64,000 bases of DNA from contig JAEUUI010000006.1 in NCBI GenBank assembly GCA_016786585.1, positions 372,001 through 436,000 of the forward strand, written 5' to 3'. This document shows positions 19,023-27,335 of this stretch, piece after piece. The notes under the pieces are model-generated. The model made no database searches. It was not told the DNA's origin and saw nothing but the letters and a program-made list of their open reading frames with translations. The position numbers and the translations under genes were made by a program. Position 1 is the stretch's first letter, and each line of letters starts with the position of its first letter. Source of the stretch: Cyclobacteriaceae bacterium (GTDB lineage Bacteria > Bacteroidota > Bacteroidia > Cytophagales > Cyclobacteriaceae).

Positions 19023-19502
19023 ATGACAACAACAATCCGTACAGGAGAGAAGAAAGATCTTCCCCGCGTTCTTGAACTGATCAGGGAACTGGCGCTCTAT
19101 GAAAAAGCTCCGCATGAAGTGATTAATACGGTAGAGCTCATGGAGAAGGATGGTTTCGGCCCCAATCCCATCTATGGATTTTTTGTCGCTGAGAATGAAA
19201 ATGGAATTGTTGGAATCTCGGTGTATTATTGGCGCTACTCAACCTGGAAGGGTAAAAGGCTATACCTCGAGGATATCATCGTAACAGAAAGCGAACGGGG
19301 TAACGGGATAGGTAAGTTGTTGTTTGATCGCACGATGCAGCATGCGATAGACGAAGACTGTTCGGGAATGCTCTGGCAGGTACTCGACTGGAACGAACCT
19401 GGAATTAATTTTTACCGGAAACATTACAACCCTAAATTTGACGGAGAATGGCTCAATACCAGCCTGGAGATTGATCAGATCAAAAAGCTGCTCGCGAAAT
19501 AG
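19023..19502 (+). CDS. GNAT-family N-acetyltransferase, diamine-acetyltransferase-like
   Basis: Transfers acetyl from acetyl-CoA to an amine. The start at 19023 (MTTTIRTGEKKDLPRVLELIRELALYE) is preferred over an upstream ATG that adds a hydrophobic stretch not seen in the family. Similarity of layout to spermidine/spermine acetyltransferases: EKAPHEV, YYWRYSTWKGKRLYLEDIIV, the acetyl-CoA pyrophosphate loop SERGNGIGKLLF, and WNEPGINFYRKHY near the C-terminus. About 159 residues, standard for a single GNAT domain. The substrate may be a polyamine, but this group also includes thialysine acetylases. It converges on the DUF4286 gene with no gap. Confidence 0.87.
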   Translation: MTTTIRTGEKKDLPRVLELIRELALYEKAPHEVINTVELMEKDGFGPNPIYGFFVAENENGIVGISVYYWRYSTWKGKRLYLEDIIVTESERGNGIGKLLFDRTMQHAIDEDCSGMLWQVLDWNEPGINFYRKHYNPKFDGEWLNTSLEIDQIKKLLAK

Positions 19503-19808
19503 TTATTTCATTTCTTCCAGAAGCGTGCGGAACGCCACATGCCGGTGACTGAATTTCTGCCGCTGCTGCTCAACCAGCGGGGGAGCGAATACTTCAAGAA
19601 ACTGAACAACATTTTCGAGGGAAGCGGAGAAAAACTGGATTGAATAAGAAATACTTCCGTCTTCACTTTCGTGAAGAACTTTATAGATTCTGTGCCCGGT
19701 AAACAGTTGTGTGTTCAGGACAGATGGAATATAAACCGACTTAATCCAGCCGAGCCACTCCTGTTCTGCGGAAGCATCAATGCCAACCGTCTCGTTAAAT
19801 AAATACAT
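19503..19808 (-). CDS. DUF4286 family protein
   Basis: 101-residue cytoplasmic protein matching the DUF4286 pattern: an N-terminal strand MYLFNETVGID, EQEWLGWIKSVYIPSVLNT, then a central beta section (YSIQFFSASLENVVQFLEVF) and a C-terminal RQKFSHRHVAFRTLLEEMK. The fold is probably ferredoxin-like (dimeric alpha-beta barrel). The family is widespread in Bacteroidota and has no established role. It is the downstream neighbour of the OmpA-family gene, 17 bases away on the same strand, so the two may be co-transcribed. Confidence 0.82.
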   Translation of the reverse strand: MYLFNETVGIDASAEQEWLGWIKSVYIPSVLNTQLFTGHRIYKVLHESEDGSISYSIQFFSASLENVVQFLEVFAPPLVEQQRQKFSHRHVAFRTLLEEMK

Positions 19809-19825
19809 GCGTTAAAGGTACATTT

Positions 19826-21409
19826 TTAATTCGTGCCGACCAGCCGGATTTCAACGCGCCTGTTTTGTTGCCTGCCTGCCTCTGAATCATTTTCAGCAAC
19901 AAAATTTGTTGCGCCATAACCTGTTGTTGAAAGTCGTGATTCCTCGATCCCGCGTTGCTCAAGCCATGTTTTGATTGATTGTGCACGAGCGAGGGAAAGC
20001 TCCTGGTTATGCTCCGCAGAGCCAACGTTGTCGGTAAATCCTGCAATTTCAATGAGCACATTGGTGTTTTCAAGGAACGATTTCAGTTGTTCAAGCTCCG
20101 GAAAGGATGCCTGTTTCAGGTCCGACCGGTTTGTTTCGAACTGAACATTCTTGAATGTAATCGCCTTTGCTTCGCCTGTTAATAAAACCGCAAATACATT
20201 GTTCTTGAGCACTTCCTGCCGCTTCTTTTCCAGCCGTTTTACCACAAGCTTCTGGATGCAAGTCTGATCGTCTGAAGCCGGCCGCAGCGAGACATTATCT
20301 ACCAGGTAATACGCACTTTGATTAATGTCCATCAGGCTTTTGTAGCGCTCAGAGGTTTTTGTTACCCCGGCACCATCCAATGAAAAAAGGCCAAGGGTAA
20401 GAAATTGCTCTGTTCCATCCGATAAAAAACACTCACACAACTGTTGCCATTGATTGGTATTGTCGAATGTGTTTTGATAGGATATCAGTCGGGTACTGTC
20501 GGCAAAGGCTGAGTCAGGTGTTTTATAATTCGCCTTTGCAGAAAACAGCACTTCAAATTTTTCGGTGAAGTAGCCTGCATTGATCGAAAGCCGAACATCA
20601 AAGGTCAGGCAATAACGCTGACCCTTTGTTAACGGTTTTTTGAGTTCGGTTTGCAGATGTTCGGAATAGCTTTCGCGCCTGCTGTTATAAATCATGATCC
20701 CTGCGTAACCCGAGCTTTTTGAATTCTTTTCGATATGCTCCGGAACGTCCTGTACCTTACGATTATAATTATAGTAATCTGCGCTTGTGCCTGGAGAACT
20801 CCATCCCGGAATTAATTCTTCAATTCTTTCTTTGCCCGTGTTCACAATAAGAACGGGCTTGTATTTGTAGAGCTCAAAGTCGCCATTGAATATATAATTG
20901 TCAGAGGCTGCTCCAGCTGCAGTTTGGATTGTTTGAATTTTCCCACCGACCCTGTTGATCTGCTGATATAGTGTACTGTCACGATAGATTTCGACCACAG
21001 AATTAGCTAGCGAGTCATCTTTGTAAACCTCTTCGTGGTATAGCTCTCCTTTCTGATTGAAATACTGCCATTTGCCGGTCTTAACTATTTTGTCACTGCA
21101 CGACTGTGCTTCACTATAGTTTTCAATGCGACTGATTACGCCATTGGGGTGGTAATACAGCCATTGCCCGATCTTCCGTTTTTCGAATAGATCAATTCCT
21201 TTTTCCTGAGATGTGCATTTCAGGAATTTTCCTTTGAAACGGGGTTTCTTGTTATCATACCAGTCTTCAGCCCAATAGGCTTTTGAGAATGCTGCCGGGC
21301 GATAGTTGCCATTATGAAACGTGACTTCGCGCGAAACTTTGTTTTGCGCATGCAGATTAAAGGAAAGAAATGCGATTAGCGTTAAGCCAACGAAACTAGC
21401 CCGCAACAT
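19826..21409 (-). CDS. OmpA-family outer membrane protein with MORN-like repeats
   Basis: Cell-envelope protein of 527 residues. Signal peptide at 1-22 (SFVGLTLIAFLSFNLHAQ). Residues about 60-150 have repeats of the form GKFLKC/GQWLYYHPNGVISRIENY/GKWQYFNQKGELYHEEVY, like toxin-antitoxin MORN-variant repeats. A central beta-rich, carbohydrate-binding-module-like region (about 170-380) follows. The C-terminus is a peptidoglycan-binding OmpA domain with FETNRSDL, IEIAGFTDNVGSAEHNQELS and GRQQNRRVEI. The Asp and Arg that bind diaminopimelate are present. The start overlaps the end of the upstream dehydrogenase gene by 14 bases. Confidence 0.88.
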   Translation of the reverse strand: MLRASFVGLTLIAFLSFNLHAQNKVSREVTFHNGNYRPAAFSKAYWAEDWYDNKKPRFKGKFLKCTSQEKGIDLFEKRKIGQWLYYHPNGVISRIENYSEAQSCSDKIVKTGKWQYFNQKGELYHEEVYKDDSLANSVVEIYRDSTLYQQINRVGGKIQTIQTAAGAASDNYIFNGDFELYKYKPVLIVNTGKERIEELIPGWSSPGTSADYYNYNRKVQDVPEHIEKNSKSSGYAGIMIYNSRRESYSEHLQTELKKPLTKGQRYCLTFDVRLSINAGYFTEKFEVLFSAKANYKTPDSAFADSTRLISYQNTFDNTNQWQQLCECFLSDGTEQFLTLGLFSLDGAGVTKTSERYKSLMDINQSAYYLVDNVSLRPASDDQTCIQKLVVKRLEKKRQEVLKNNVFAVLLTGEAKAITFKNVQFETNRSDLKQASFPELEQLKSFLENTNVLIEIAGFTDNVGSAEHNQELSLARAQSIKTWLEQRGIEESRLSTTGYGATNFVAENDSEAGRQQNRRVEIRLVGTN

Positions 21410-22601
21410 AATCTGAAAGATACATAAATGTATCGGTCAGTTCGCCACCTTTGGCAATTGTTGCGCGTTGTAAAATAGCGTCCGGATCATCGTTAAGAAA
21501 GAGGGGCAAAATCTTATCAATCAGATCGCGGCCGAATTCTTCCGAGGCGCTGCGCGGAAGTTCGCACGGCAGGTTATCGACAGCCATTACCGTAACAAAT
21601 TTTTCAGAAGAGAAAGGTTTTTCAACTGAATCAGCACTAGCGTTATAGTCATACACCGGGTCTGCAATTGTGCTGGCTTTTTTGGTACTCGGGATTGAAC
21701 CGTCTATGTCGCAGGTGATGTCGGCAATCACTTTTATCTTGAATTCCGGTGACTGCATTTCAGCCCTTGTGAACAGCACAGGTGCTTTTGGATTCCAGAA
21801 TGCGCCTGCCATCAGAATGTCCGCCACTTTCGTGAATTTCAAAAAATCAGAACCATAACGTTCGGGGTGTTTATGAAACTCTTCCCGATTGAAATGGCCG
21901 CCTTCTTTGCGAACGTGGTAGTCGCCACTGCCGAGCTGAACATAAACAGGTTCGTTGAATGTTTGCGTTAGGAAATCTTGCGCGCTGACTTTACGAATGC
22001 CTGCGGTATCGAGTGTTTCCATTGCACCCTTTCCAACACGGCCGGCACCGGTTAAAATTATTTTTACAGGTGGAAGATTTACTTTCCTCAACTCAAGTTT
22101 AAGGTCATTTACATCAAAACAATCGAACGCCCTGCGAAGATTAAAAGCTCCATAGCGTTTTCCGTACGTCCATAAACCATTGTAAGCGCCAACAATCCCG
22201 GCAAACCGGCCGAAAGCCACCATGCGATTGCCTAAGCGATCCGTAAGGGTTTCGTAATCAATCAGCCGAATTTTCTTTTTTAAGACTTCCTGAAGCAACT
22301 TGCGGTTGTATGGTTGCTTTTTAATGGTATGCGAAAAGAACAGATAAACTTTATTGGCAATTAACTGGTCAACCGGAACTTCTTTGATGCCCATCAGCAC
22401 ATCGCAATTAGCTACAGTATCATTCACCTGAACCCCTGCTTCGCGATACTCATTATCCTTAAAGCAACGTACACTGCTTGCTTGCACTGTTACTTTCATG
22501 TGTGGAAAGCGTTGTTCGATTTCTTCGGTTTGTAGAGGCGTGAACGGTACTCGCTTGTCGGGCGGATTTTTTCCTTCGCGGATGATTCCAATTTTCAGCA
22601 T
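21396..22601 (-). CDS. NAD(P)-dependent oxidoreductase, saccharopine dehydrogenase (LYS1)/alanine dehydrogenase-like
   Basis: 401-residue two-domain dehydrogenase. The N-terminal AlaDH/PNT-type substrate domain opens with KIGIIREGKNPPDKRVPFTP and has the family KEVP and FFSHTIKKQPYN segments. The nucleotide-binding domain starts at about residue 180 with ILTGAGRVGKGAMETLDTAGI. Later DITCDIDGSIPST and AVDNLPCELPRSASEEFG match the LYS1 family. Yeast LYS1 makes lysine from saccharopine; in bacteria this group's substrate is often unclear. The 3' end overlaps the OmpA gene, implying joint transcription although the functions look unrelated. Confidence 0.87.
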   Translation of the reverse strand: MLKIGIIREGKNPPDKRVPFTPLQTEEIEQRFPHMKVTVQASSVRCFKDNEYREAGVQVNDTVANCDVLMGIKEVPVDQLIANKVYLFFSHTIKKQPYNRKLLQEVLKKKIRLIDYETLTDRLGNRMVAFGRFAGIVGAYNGLWTYGKRYGAFNLRRAFDCFDVNDLKLELRKVNLPPVKIILTGAGRVGKGAMETLDTAGIRKVSAQDFLTQTFNEPVYVQLGSGDYHVRKEGGHFNREEFHKHPERYGSDFLKFTKVADILMAGAFWNPKAPVLFTRAEMQSPEFKIKVIADITCDIDGSIPSTKKASTIADPVYDYNASADSVEKPFSSEKFVTVMAVDNLPCELPRSASEEFGRDLIDKILPLFLNDDPDAILQRATIAKGGELTDTFMYLSDYVAG

Positions 22602-22641
22602 GACTTCGATGGAGTTTGTGGGGAGTTATAAAATTCGCGTA

Positions 22642-22848
22642 TTATTTGCGCTTTTTCTTTGTTTTTGGCTCCTCAGTTTCATCGCGATCAATCAGCTTCT
22701 TGTCTTCTACATTTTTATTGAGAAATTCATTAATCTTATCGATGCTCATACTCGCATTCAGCTCGCCAAACTGGTTGACTGACACTTCAAAACCCTGGAG
22801 GTCTTTATGAACTCTCGGTTTCTTTTTCTTTGCTGGTTGTTTTGCCAT
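22642..22848 (-). CDS. Small charged hypothetical protein (68 aa)
   Basis: Lys-rich 68-residue protein with basic tails at both ends (AKQPAKKKKPRVHK and PKTKKKRK) and a central FEVSVNQFGELNASMSIDKINEFLNKNV. The middle is a plausible short alpha/beta core; the tails could bind RNA or DNA. It sits 12 bases downstream of gltX on the same strand and is probably co-transcribed with it. Intact frame and regular composition support a real gene; function unknown. Confidence 0.7.
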   Translation of the reverse strand: MAKQPAKKKKPRVHKDLQGFEVSVNQFGELNASMSIDKINEFLNKNVEDKKLIDRDETEEPKTKKKRK

Positions 22849-22860
22849 AGTAAAAAGAGT

Positions 22861-24381
22861 TTAGGCTTTGACCTTAATGGTATTTAACGCGTTATCCAAA
22901 CGCTTAGTCACTTCTTCTTTACCCAAAATTTCCATCGTCATCATCAGGTCGGGGCCAGATCCGTTGCCGGTAATGGCAACCCGCAGCGCCTGCATAATCT
23001 TACCAACACCAATATTTACCGAAGCAGCTGCTGACTCCAACACATTTTTTGCTGATGTTGAATCAATAGCTGATTCTTTTGTTAACGCATTTTTATAAGC
23101 CGTAATAACGGTCACAGCTTCATCGTTCCATTTTTTGCTGATCACACCTTCGTCATAGCCCATGGGCGCTGTAAAAAAGAACTTGCCTTGTTCCCAGATT
23201 TCCCGCGGGAATGTCACACGTTCCTTCATAATCGAAACGATCTTAACAGCATTGTCTCTCGAGATCGATTGCCCGGATTCACGGATCAGTTGATCTGCCA
23301 GAATTTCGTTAGACGTTGCCTTCAGGTATTGCTGATTAAACCATTGCGCTTTTTGAATATCAAACTTGGCACCAGCTTTATTGATCCGCTCGAGCGAGAA
23401 TGCGTTTATCAGATCCTCCATTGAGAAAATCTCCTGTTCCGTGCCTGGATTCCATCCCAGGAAGGCTAAAAAGTTGATCAGCGCCTCCGGCAGATAACCT
23501 GTTTCCTTAAAACCTTTTGCTACTTCGCCTGTGGCAGGATCTTTCCAGGTGAGTGGAAAAATCGGGAATCCCATCTGATCGGCTGCACGCTTACTCAGTT
23601 TTCCGTTGCCATCGGGTTTCAATAACAACGGTAAGTGCGCGAACTGCGGCATATCCTGTTCCCATCCTAGAAATCTATATAGAAGCACATGTAATGGTGC
23701 GGATGGCAACCACTCTTCACCACGGATTACGTGTGAGATTTTCATCAAGTAATCATCCACTACGTTGGCAAGGTGATAAGTCGGCATCCCGTCAGACTTC
23801 ATCAATACCTTGTCATCAATCTGTGATGAATCAACTGTTACAAGCCCCCGGATCAAGTCATTTACCTGAATTTGCTGACCGGCAGGAACTTTCAAGCGGA
23901 TCACATACGACCCCGAGTCGATCAGTTTTTTTGTTTCGTCAGCAGGAAGCGTGAGGGAATTTTTCATATCCATCCGCGAATGCATGCCGTACTGCTGATT
24001 GTCGTTGCCGGCAGCTTTCAATTTTTCACGCATGGTTTCGAGTTCAGCCTCGGTATCGAACGCATAATATGCATTGTCCTCGTCAATTAACTTTTGCGCA
24101 TATTGCTTGTACAGTTCTTTTCGTTCCGACTGCCGGTATGGCGCATGTGGCCCGCCCACGCTTACGCCTTCATCGATTTTGATTCCGGACCAGGCAAGTG
24201 ATTCAAGGATATATTCTTCCGCACCGGGCACATAACGGCCCTGGTCGGTGTCTTCAATGCGCAAAATCATTTTGCCCTTATGCTGGCGCGCTAGCAGGTA
24301 ATTGTACAAGGCTGTCCGCACTCCGCCAATGTGCAAAGCACCTGTTGGGCTGGGGGCGAACCGTACGCGTACGTCTCTCAT
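22861..24381 (-). CDS. gltX: Glutamyl-tRNA synthetase
   Basis: Charges tRNA-Glu (class I synthetase, cytoplasm). The start at 24381 (MRDVRVRFAPSPTGALHIGG) is the family-typical one; a longer upstream reading adds unconserved sequence. The HIGH motif is LHIGG and the KMSKS loop is KLSKRA; RIEDTDQGRYVPGAEEYI and GEEWLPSAPLHVLLYRFLGW are conserved. The C-terminal anticodon-binding domain is complete (total about 506 residues). Divergent from glnS with 157 bases between starts. Co-directional with the small basic protein gene downstream. Confidence 0.95.
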   Translation of the reverse strand: MRDVRVRFAPSPTGALHIGGVRTALYNYLLARQHKGKMILRIEDTDQGRYVPGAEEYILESLAWSGIKIDEGVSVGGPHAPYRQSERKELYKQYAQKLIDEDNAYYAFDTEAELETMREKLKAAGNDNQQYGMHSRMDMKNSLTLPADETKKLIDSGSYVIRLKVPAGQQIQVNDLIRGLVTVDSSQIDDKVLMKSDGMPTYHLANVVDDYLMKISHVIRGEEWLPSAPLHVLLYRFLGWEQDMPQFAHLPLLLKPDGNGKLSKRAADQMGFPIFPLTWKDPATGEVAKGFKETGYLPEALINFLAFLGWNPGTEQEIFSMEDLINAFSLERINKAGAKFDIQKAQWFNQQYLKATSNEILADQLIRESGQSISRDNAVKIVSIMKERVTFPREIWEQGKFFFTAPMGYDEGVISKKWNDEAVTVITAYKNALTKESAIDSTSAKNVLESAAASVNIGVGKIMQALRVAITGNGSGPDLMMTMEILGKEEVTKRLDNALNTIKVKA

Positions 24382-24507
24382 CGTTCTGAAAAAAATATTC
24401 GGTAAAGTTAACCGTTCGGGCCGCATTTAACCGTGTCGGTACTCAACAAAACGCTTAAAATCCGATCCGGGAGGGCGAAAAAGTCAATCAAAATTGAAAA
24501 GGCTTCC

Positions 24508-24515
24508 TAACTTTG
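24508..24515 (+). promoter_or_regulatory. Possible -7 box for glnS
   Basis: TAACTTTG is a perfect TAnnTTTG match 23 bases before the glnS ATG. No convincing -33 TTTG at about 19 bases spacing. Confidence 0.35.
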
Positions 24516-24538
24516 CGGTTTGCATTACACAAATCAGA

Positions 24539-26191
24539 ATGACTGAAGAAAAGAGCCTGAACTTCCTGGAGGAAATTGTTGAGAAAGACCTTGCAGACGG
24601 AAAATATAAGACCATTGTAACGCGCTTTCCGCCCGAGCCAAATGGCTATTTGCATATGGGTCATGCAAAAAGTATTTGTCTGAATTTTGGACTGGCGTTG
24701 AAATATGGAGGCAAAACGAATTTGCGTTTCGATGACACCAATCCGGTTACGGAGGATACAGAGTACGTTGAGAGTATTAAGAATGATATTCGCTGGCTGG
24801 GTTTTAATTGGGCGGAAGAACTTTATGCGTCCGACTATTTTGAAAAATTGTATGAATTCGCAACAACGCTGATTAAAAAGGGATTAGCCTACGTTGACGA
24901 CAGCACCAGCGAAGAAATTGCCAAACAAAAAGGTACACCCACCACACCGGGAACGGATAGTCCGTATCGCAACCGAAGCGTGGAAGAAAACCTGAAGATG
25001 TTTGCCGACATGCGTGCCGGTAAATACCGTGACGGTGAAAAAGTTCTCCGCGCCAAAGTTGATATGGCGCATCCAAACATGCACATGCGCGACCCGTTGA
25101 TGTACCGCATCAAACATGCTCATCATCACCGCACTGGTGATAAATGGTGTGTTTACCCGATGTATGATTTTGCACACGGGCAGAGTGACTCGATTGAGAA
25201 TATCACACACAGTATTTGTACGCTGGAATTTATTCCGCACCGGGCTTTGTACGATTGGTTCATTGAGAAACTGGAAATCTATCCGTCACATCAGTATGAA
25301 TTCGCACGACTAAACATGACGTACACTGTAATGAGCAAGCGCAAGCTACTTCAACTGGTAAATGAAAAACATGTAAGCGGGTGGGACGATCCGCGAATGC
25401 CTACGTTAAGCGGAGTACGGAGAAGGGGATACACGCCTGCCAGCATCCGCGAATTCTGCGATCGCATCGGGGTAGCTAAACGCGAGAACCTGATTGATGT
25501 TGGCTTGCTGGAGTTTTGTGTCCGGGAGGATTTGAATAAAACGGCACAACGCAGAATGGTTGTATTCGATCCGATCAAGGTGATTATTACCAACTATCCG
25601 GAAGGAAAAGTTGAAATGCTGGAAGGCGAAAACAATCCGGAAGATCCGAATGGGGGAACCCGTGAAATGCCGTTCAGTCGCGAGATACTGATTGAAGAGG
25701 ATGACTTCATGGAAGTTGCCCCGAAAAAATATTTCAGGCTTGCCCCCGGCCAGATGGTCCGGTTGAAGAACGCGTACATCATCAAATGCGATGAGGTTGT
25801 AAAAGACAGCTCAGGTAAGATCAAAGAACTACACTGCTCATACATTCCGGAAAGCAGAAGTGGTTCCGATACTTCGGGCATCAATGTGAAGGGAACATTG
25901 CATTGGGTGTGTGCAAAACATGCAGTTCCCGTGGAGGCACGTTTATACGAGCGTTTGTTTAAAGTTGAAGATTTGGGCGAAGCCGAGGGTGATTTCAAAG
26001 ATTACCTGAACCCGGATTCGCTGCAGATCAAGACAGTTTATGCGGAACCCGCATTACTAAAAGATTCAAGCGAGCTGCGCTTCCAGTTTTTGCGTAAAGG
26101 GTATTTTGTGATGGACGCTGATTCAACACCTGAGAAGCCCGTGTTTAACCGTACGGTGACATTAAAAGATATGTGGGCGAAGAAAAACTAG
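24539..26191 (+). CDS. glnS: Glutaminyl-tRNA synthetase
   Basis: Charges tRNA-Gln directly with glutamine, making the GatCAB transamidation route unnecessary for Gln. The start at 24539 (MTEEKSLNFLEEIVEKDLADGKY) matches the family opening. HIGH motif is in PPEPNGYLHMGHAKS; KMSKS loop is VMSKRKLLQL. RFDDTNP and GWDDPRMPTLSGVRRRGYTP are conserved; the C-terminal two beta-barrels bind the anticodon (TLHWVCAKHAVPVEARLYERLF). 550 residues, full length. Convergent with ridA across a long hairpin. Confidence 0.96.
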   Translation: MTEEKSLNFLEEIVEKDLADGKYKTIVTRFPPEPNGYLHMGHAKSICLNFGLALKYGGKTNLRFDDTNPVTEDTEYVESIKNDIRWLGFNWAEELYASDYFEKLYEFATTLIKKGLAYVDDSTSEEIAKQKGTPTTPGTDSPYRNRSVEENLKMFADMRAGKYRDGEKVLRAKVDMAHPNMHMRDPLMYRIKHAHHHRTGDKWCVYPMYDFAHGQSDSIENITHSICTLEFIPHRALYDWFIEKLEIYPSHQYEFARLNMTYTVMSKRKLLQLVNEKHVSGWDDPRMPTLSGVRRRGYTPASIREFCDRIGVAKRENLIDVGLLEFCVREDLNKTAQRRMVVFDPIKVIITNYPEGKVEMLEGENNPEDPNGGTREMPFSREILIEEDDFMEVAPKKYFRLAPGQMVRLKNAYIIKCDEVVKDSSGKIKELHCSYIPESRSGSDTSGINVKGTLHWVCAKHAVPVEARLYERLFKVEDLGEAEGDFKDYLNPDSLQIKTVYAEPALLKDSSELRFQFLRKGYFVMDADSTPEKPVFNRTVTLKDMWAKKN

Positions 26192-26192
26192 G

Positions 26193-26234
26193 CATTGGGT
26201 ATTAGGCATTGGAGAATCTGCCTAATCCCCAATG
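26193..26234. terminator. Long inverted repeat between convergent glnS and ridA
   Basis: A 16-bp stem (CATTGGGTATTAGGCA against TGCCTAATCCCCAATG, one mismatch) with a 10-base loop begins two bases after the glnS stop. There is no T-run on either side, so it may be a Rho-independent-like stabilising hairpin or a dispersed palindromic repeat and not a classic terminator. Confidence 0.5.
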
Positions 26235-26242
26235 ACCAATAC

Positions 26243-26623
26243 CTATTTGACGGCTATACATGAAATCTCAATATTAACATCCTTCGGCAACCGGCTAACT
26301 TCAACGGTTTCGCGCGCAGGTGGATTATTTGGAAAACTTCGGCCATACACTTCATTTACTTTCGCGAAGTCGTTAAAATCCTGTAAAAAGATGGTACTCT
26401 TCACTACGTGTTGAAAGTCGAAACCAGCTGCATTCAAAATGTTGCCAATGTTTCGCATCACCTGGGCAGTCTCAGTTTCAATATCATCGGTGATTAATTT
26501 GCCGGAGGATTTCTGGATCGCAATCTGGCCGCTTACAAACAACATGTTTCCTGCCTGTATCGCCTGGCTGTATGGTCCGATAGGTTCCGGGGCCGAACCT
26601 GAATAAACTACGTTTTTTGACAT
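26243..26623 (-). CDS. RidA family protein (reactive intermediate deaminase)
   Basis: Hydrolyses enamine/imine intermediates such as 2-aminoacrylate released by pyridoxal enzymes; cytoplasmic trimer. 126 residues with the signature opening YSGSAPEPIGPYSQAIQAGN, then LFVSGQIAI, IGNILNAAGFDFQHVVKSTIFL and the closing PARETVEVSRLPKDVNIEISC. The Arg that binds substrate carboxylate is in PPARETVEV. Single minus-strand gene between convergent glnS and divergent 3HCDH-like gene. Confidence 0.95.
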   Translation of the reverse strand: MSKNVVYSGSAPEPIGPYSQAIQAGNMLFVSGQIAIQKSSGKLITDDIETETAQVMRNIGNILNAAGFDFQHVVKSTIFLQDFNDFAKVNEVYGRSFPNNPPARETVEVSRLPKDVNIEISCIAVK

Positions 26624-26666
26624 CTTTTAACGGTTTAAAAATTTAACTTCGCGTATTCTCAAAAGT

Positions 26667-27335
26667 ATGAATATTCTCGTAATCGGTGAGCAGGTGAATT
26701 TAGACGAAGCCAAGGCTAAGTTTGGTGACGGACATAAATACACATTCGAGCGTGATCATCGGGAAGCGGAACGATTTGTTCAGGGAAGTGACTTGGTATT
26801 GGATTTTATTTTGGACGAAGATCCGTTTCAGGTTGAGATTTATGCCGATAAAACCAACGCAAAAGTTTTTGTTAACACGGCAAAAGTTTCGCTTGCTGAG
26901 CTTTCTAACCTGGCAAACCACAACCTGAAAGCAAAACTTTTCGGCTTTAACGGACTGCCAACATTACTGAACAGGTCGGTACTGGAAGTAAGCGTACTGG
27001 AAGCTGACGATGAGGATCAGTTGAAAGAAATCTGCGGCAAACTCAATTCAGACTATCTGCTGGTTGATGATCGCGTAGGCCTTGTAACGCCAAGAATTAT
27101 CTGCATGATTATCAATGAGGCGTACTACACAGCGGAAGAGGGAACGGCTACCCGGGAAGACATCGACTTGAGCATGAAATTGGGAACGAACTATCTGTAC
27201 GGACCTTTTGAATGGTGTAAACGCATCGGGGTTAAGCATGTGTACGAATTGCTGGAAGCCGTTTATGAAGACACGCATGACGAGCGTTACAAGATTTGCG
27301 CGCAGTTGAAAAAGGAATATCTCAAGGCAACTTAG
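26667..27335 (+). CDS. 3-hydroxyacyl-CoA dehydrogenase C-terminal-domain protein (short form)
   Basis: 222 residues. The C-terminal half clearly matches the 3HCDH helical dimerisation domain: VGLVTPRIICMIINEAYYTAEEGTATREDIDLSMKLGTNYLYGPFEWCKRIG. The N-terminal half is much shorter than the usual Rossmann domain and its opening MNILVIGEQVNLDEAKAKFG lacks the GxGxxG dinucleotide motif, so NAD binding as in true HBD enzymes is doubtful. The usual catalytic His-Glu dyad region is also not obvious. It may be a structural or regulatory relative. Its last 4 bases overlap the convergent MFS gene. Confidence 0.8.
   Translation: MNILVIGEQVNLDEAKAKFGDGHKYTFERDHREAERFVQGSDLVLDFILDEDPFQVEIYADKTNAKVFVNTAKVSLAELSNLANHNLKAKLFGFNGLPTLLNRSVLEVSVLEADDEDQLKEICGKLNSDYLLVDDRVGLVTPRIICMIINEAYYTAEEGTATREDIDLSMKLGTNYLYGPFEWCKRIGVKHVYELLEAVYEDTHDERYKICAQLKKEYLKAT

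Noticed and set aside
24382-24538. Riboswitch or T-box-like leader between gltX and glnS
   Set aside because: The 157-bp divergent gap shows no extended stem structure or terminator/antiterminator pair; only promoter-like words are visible.
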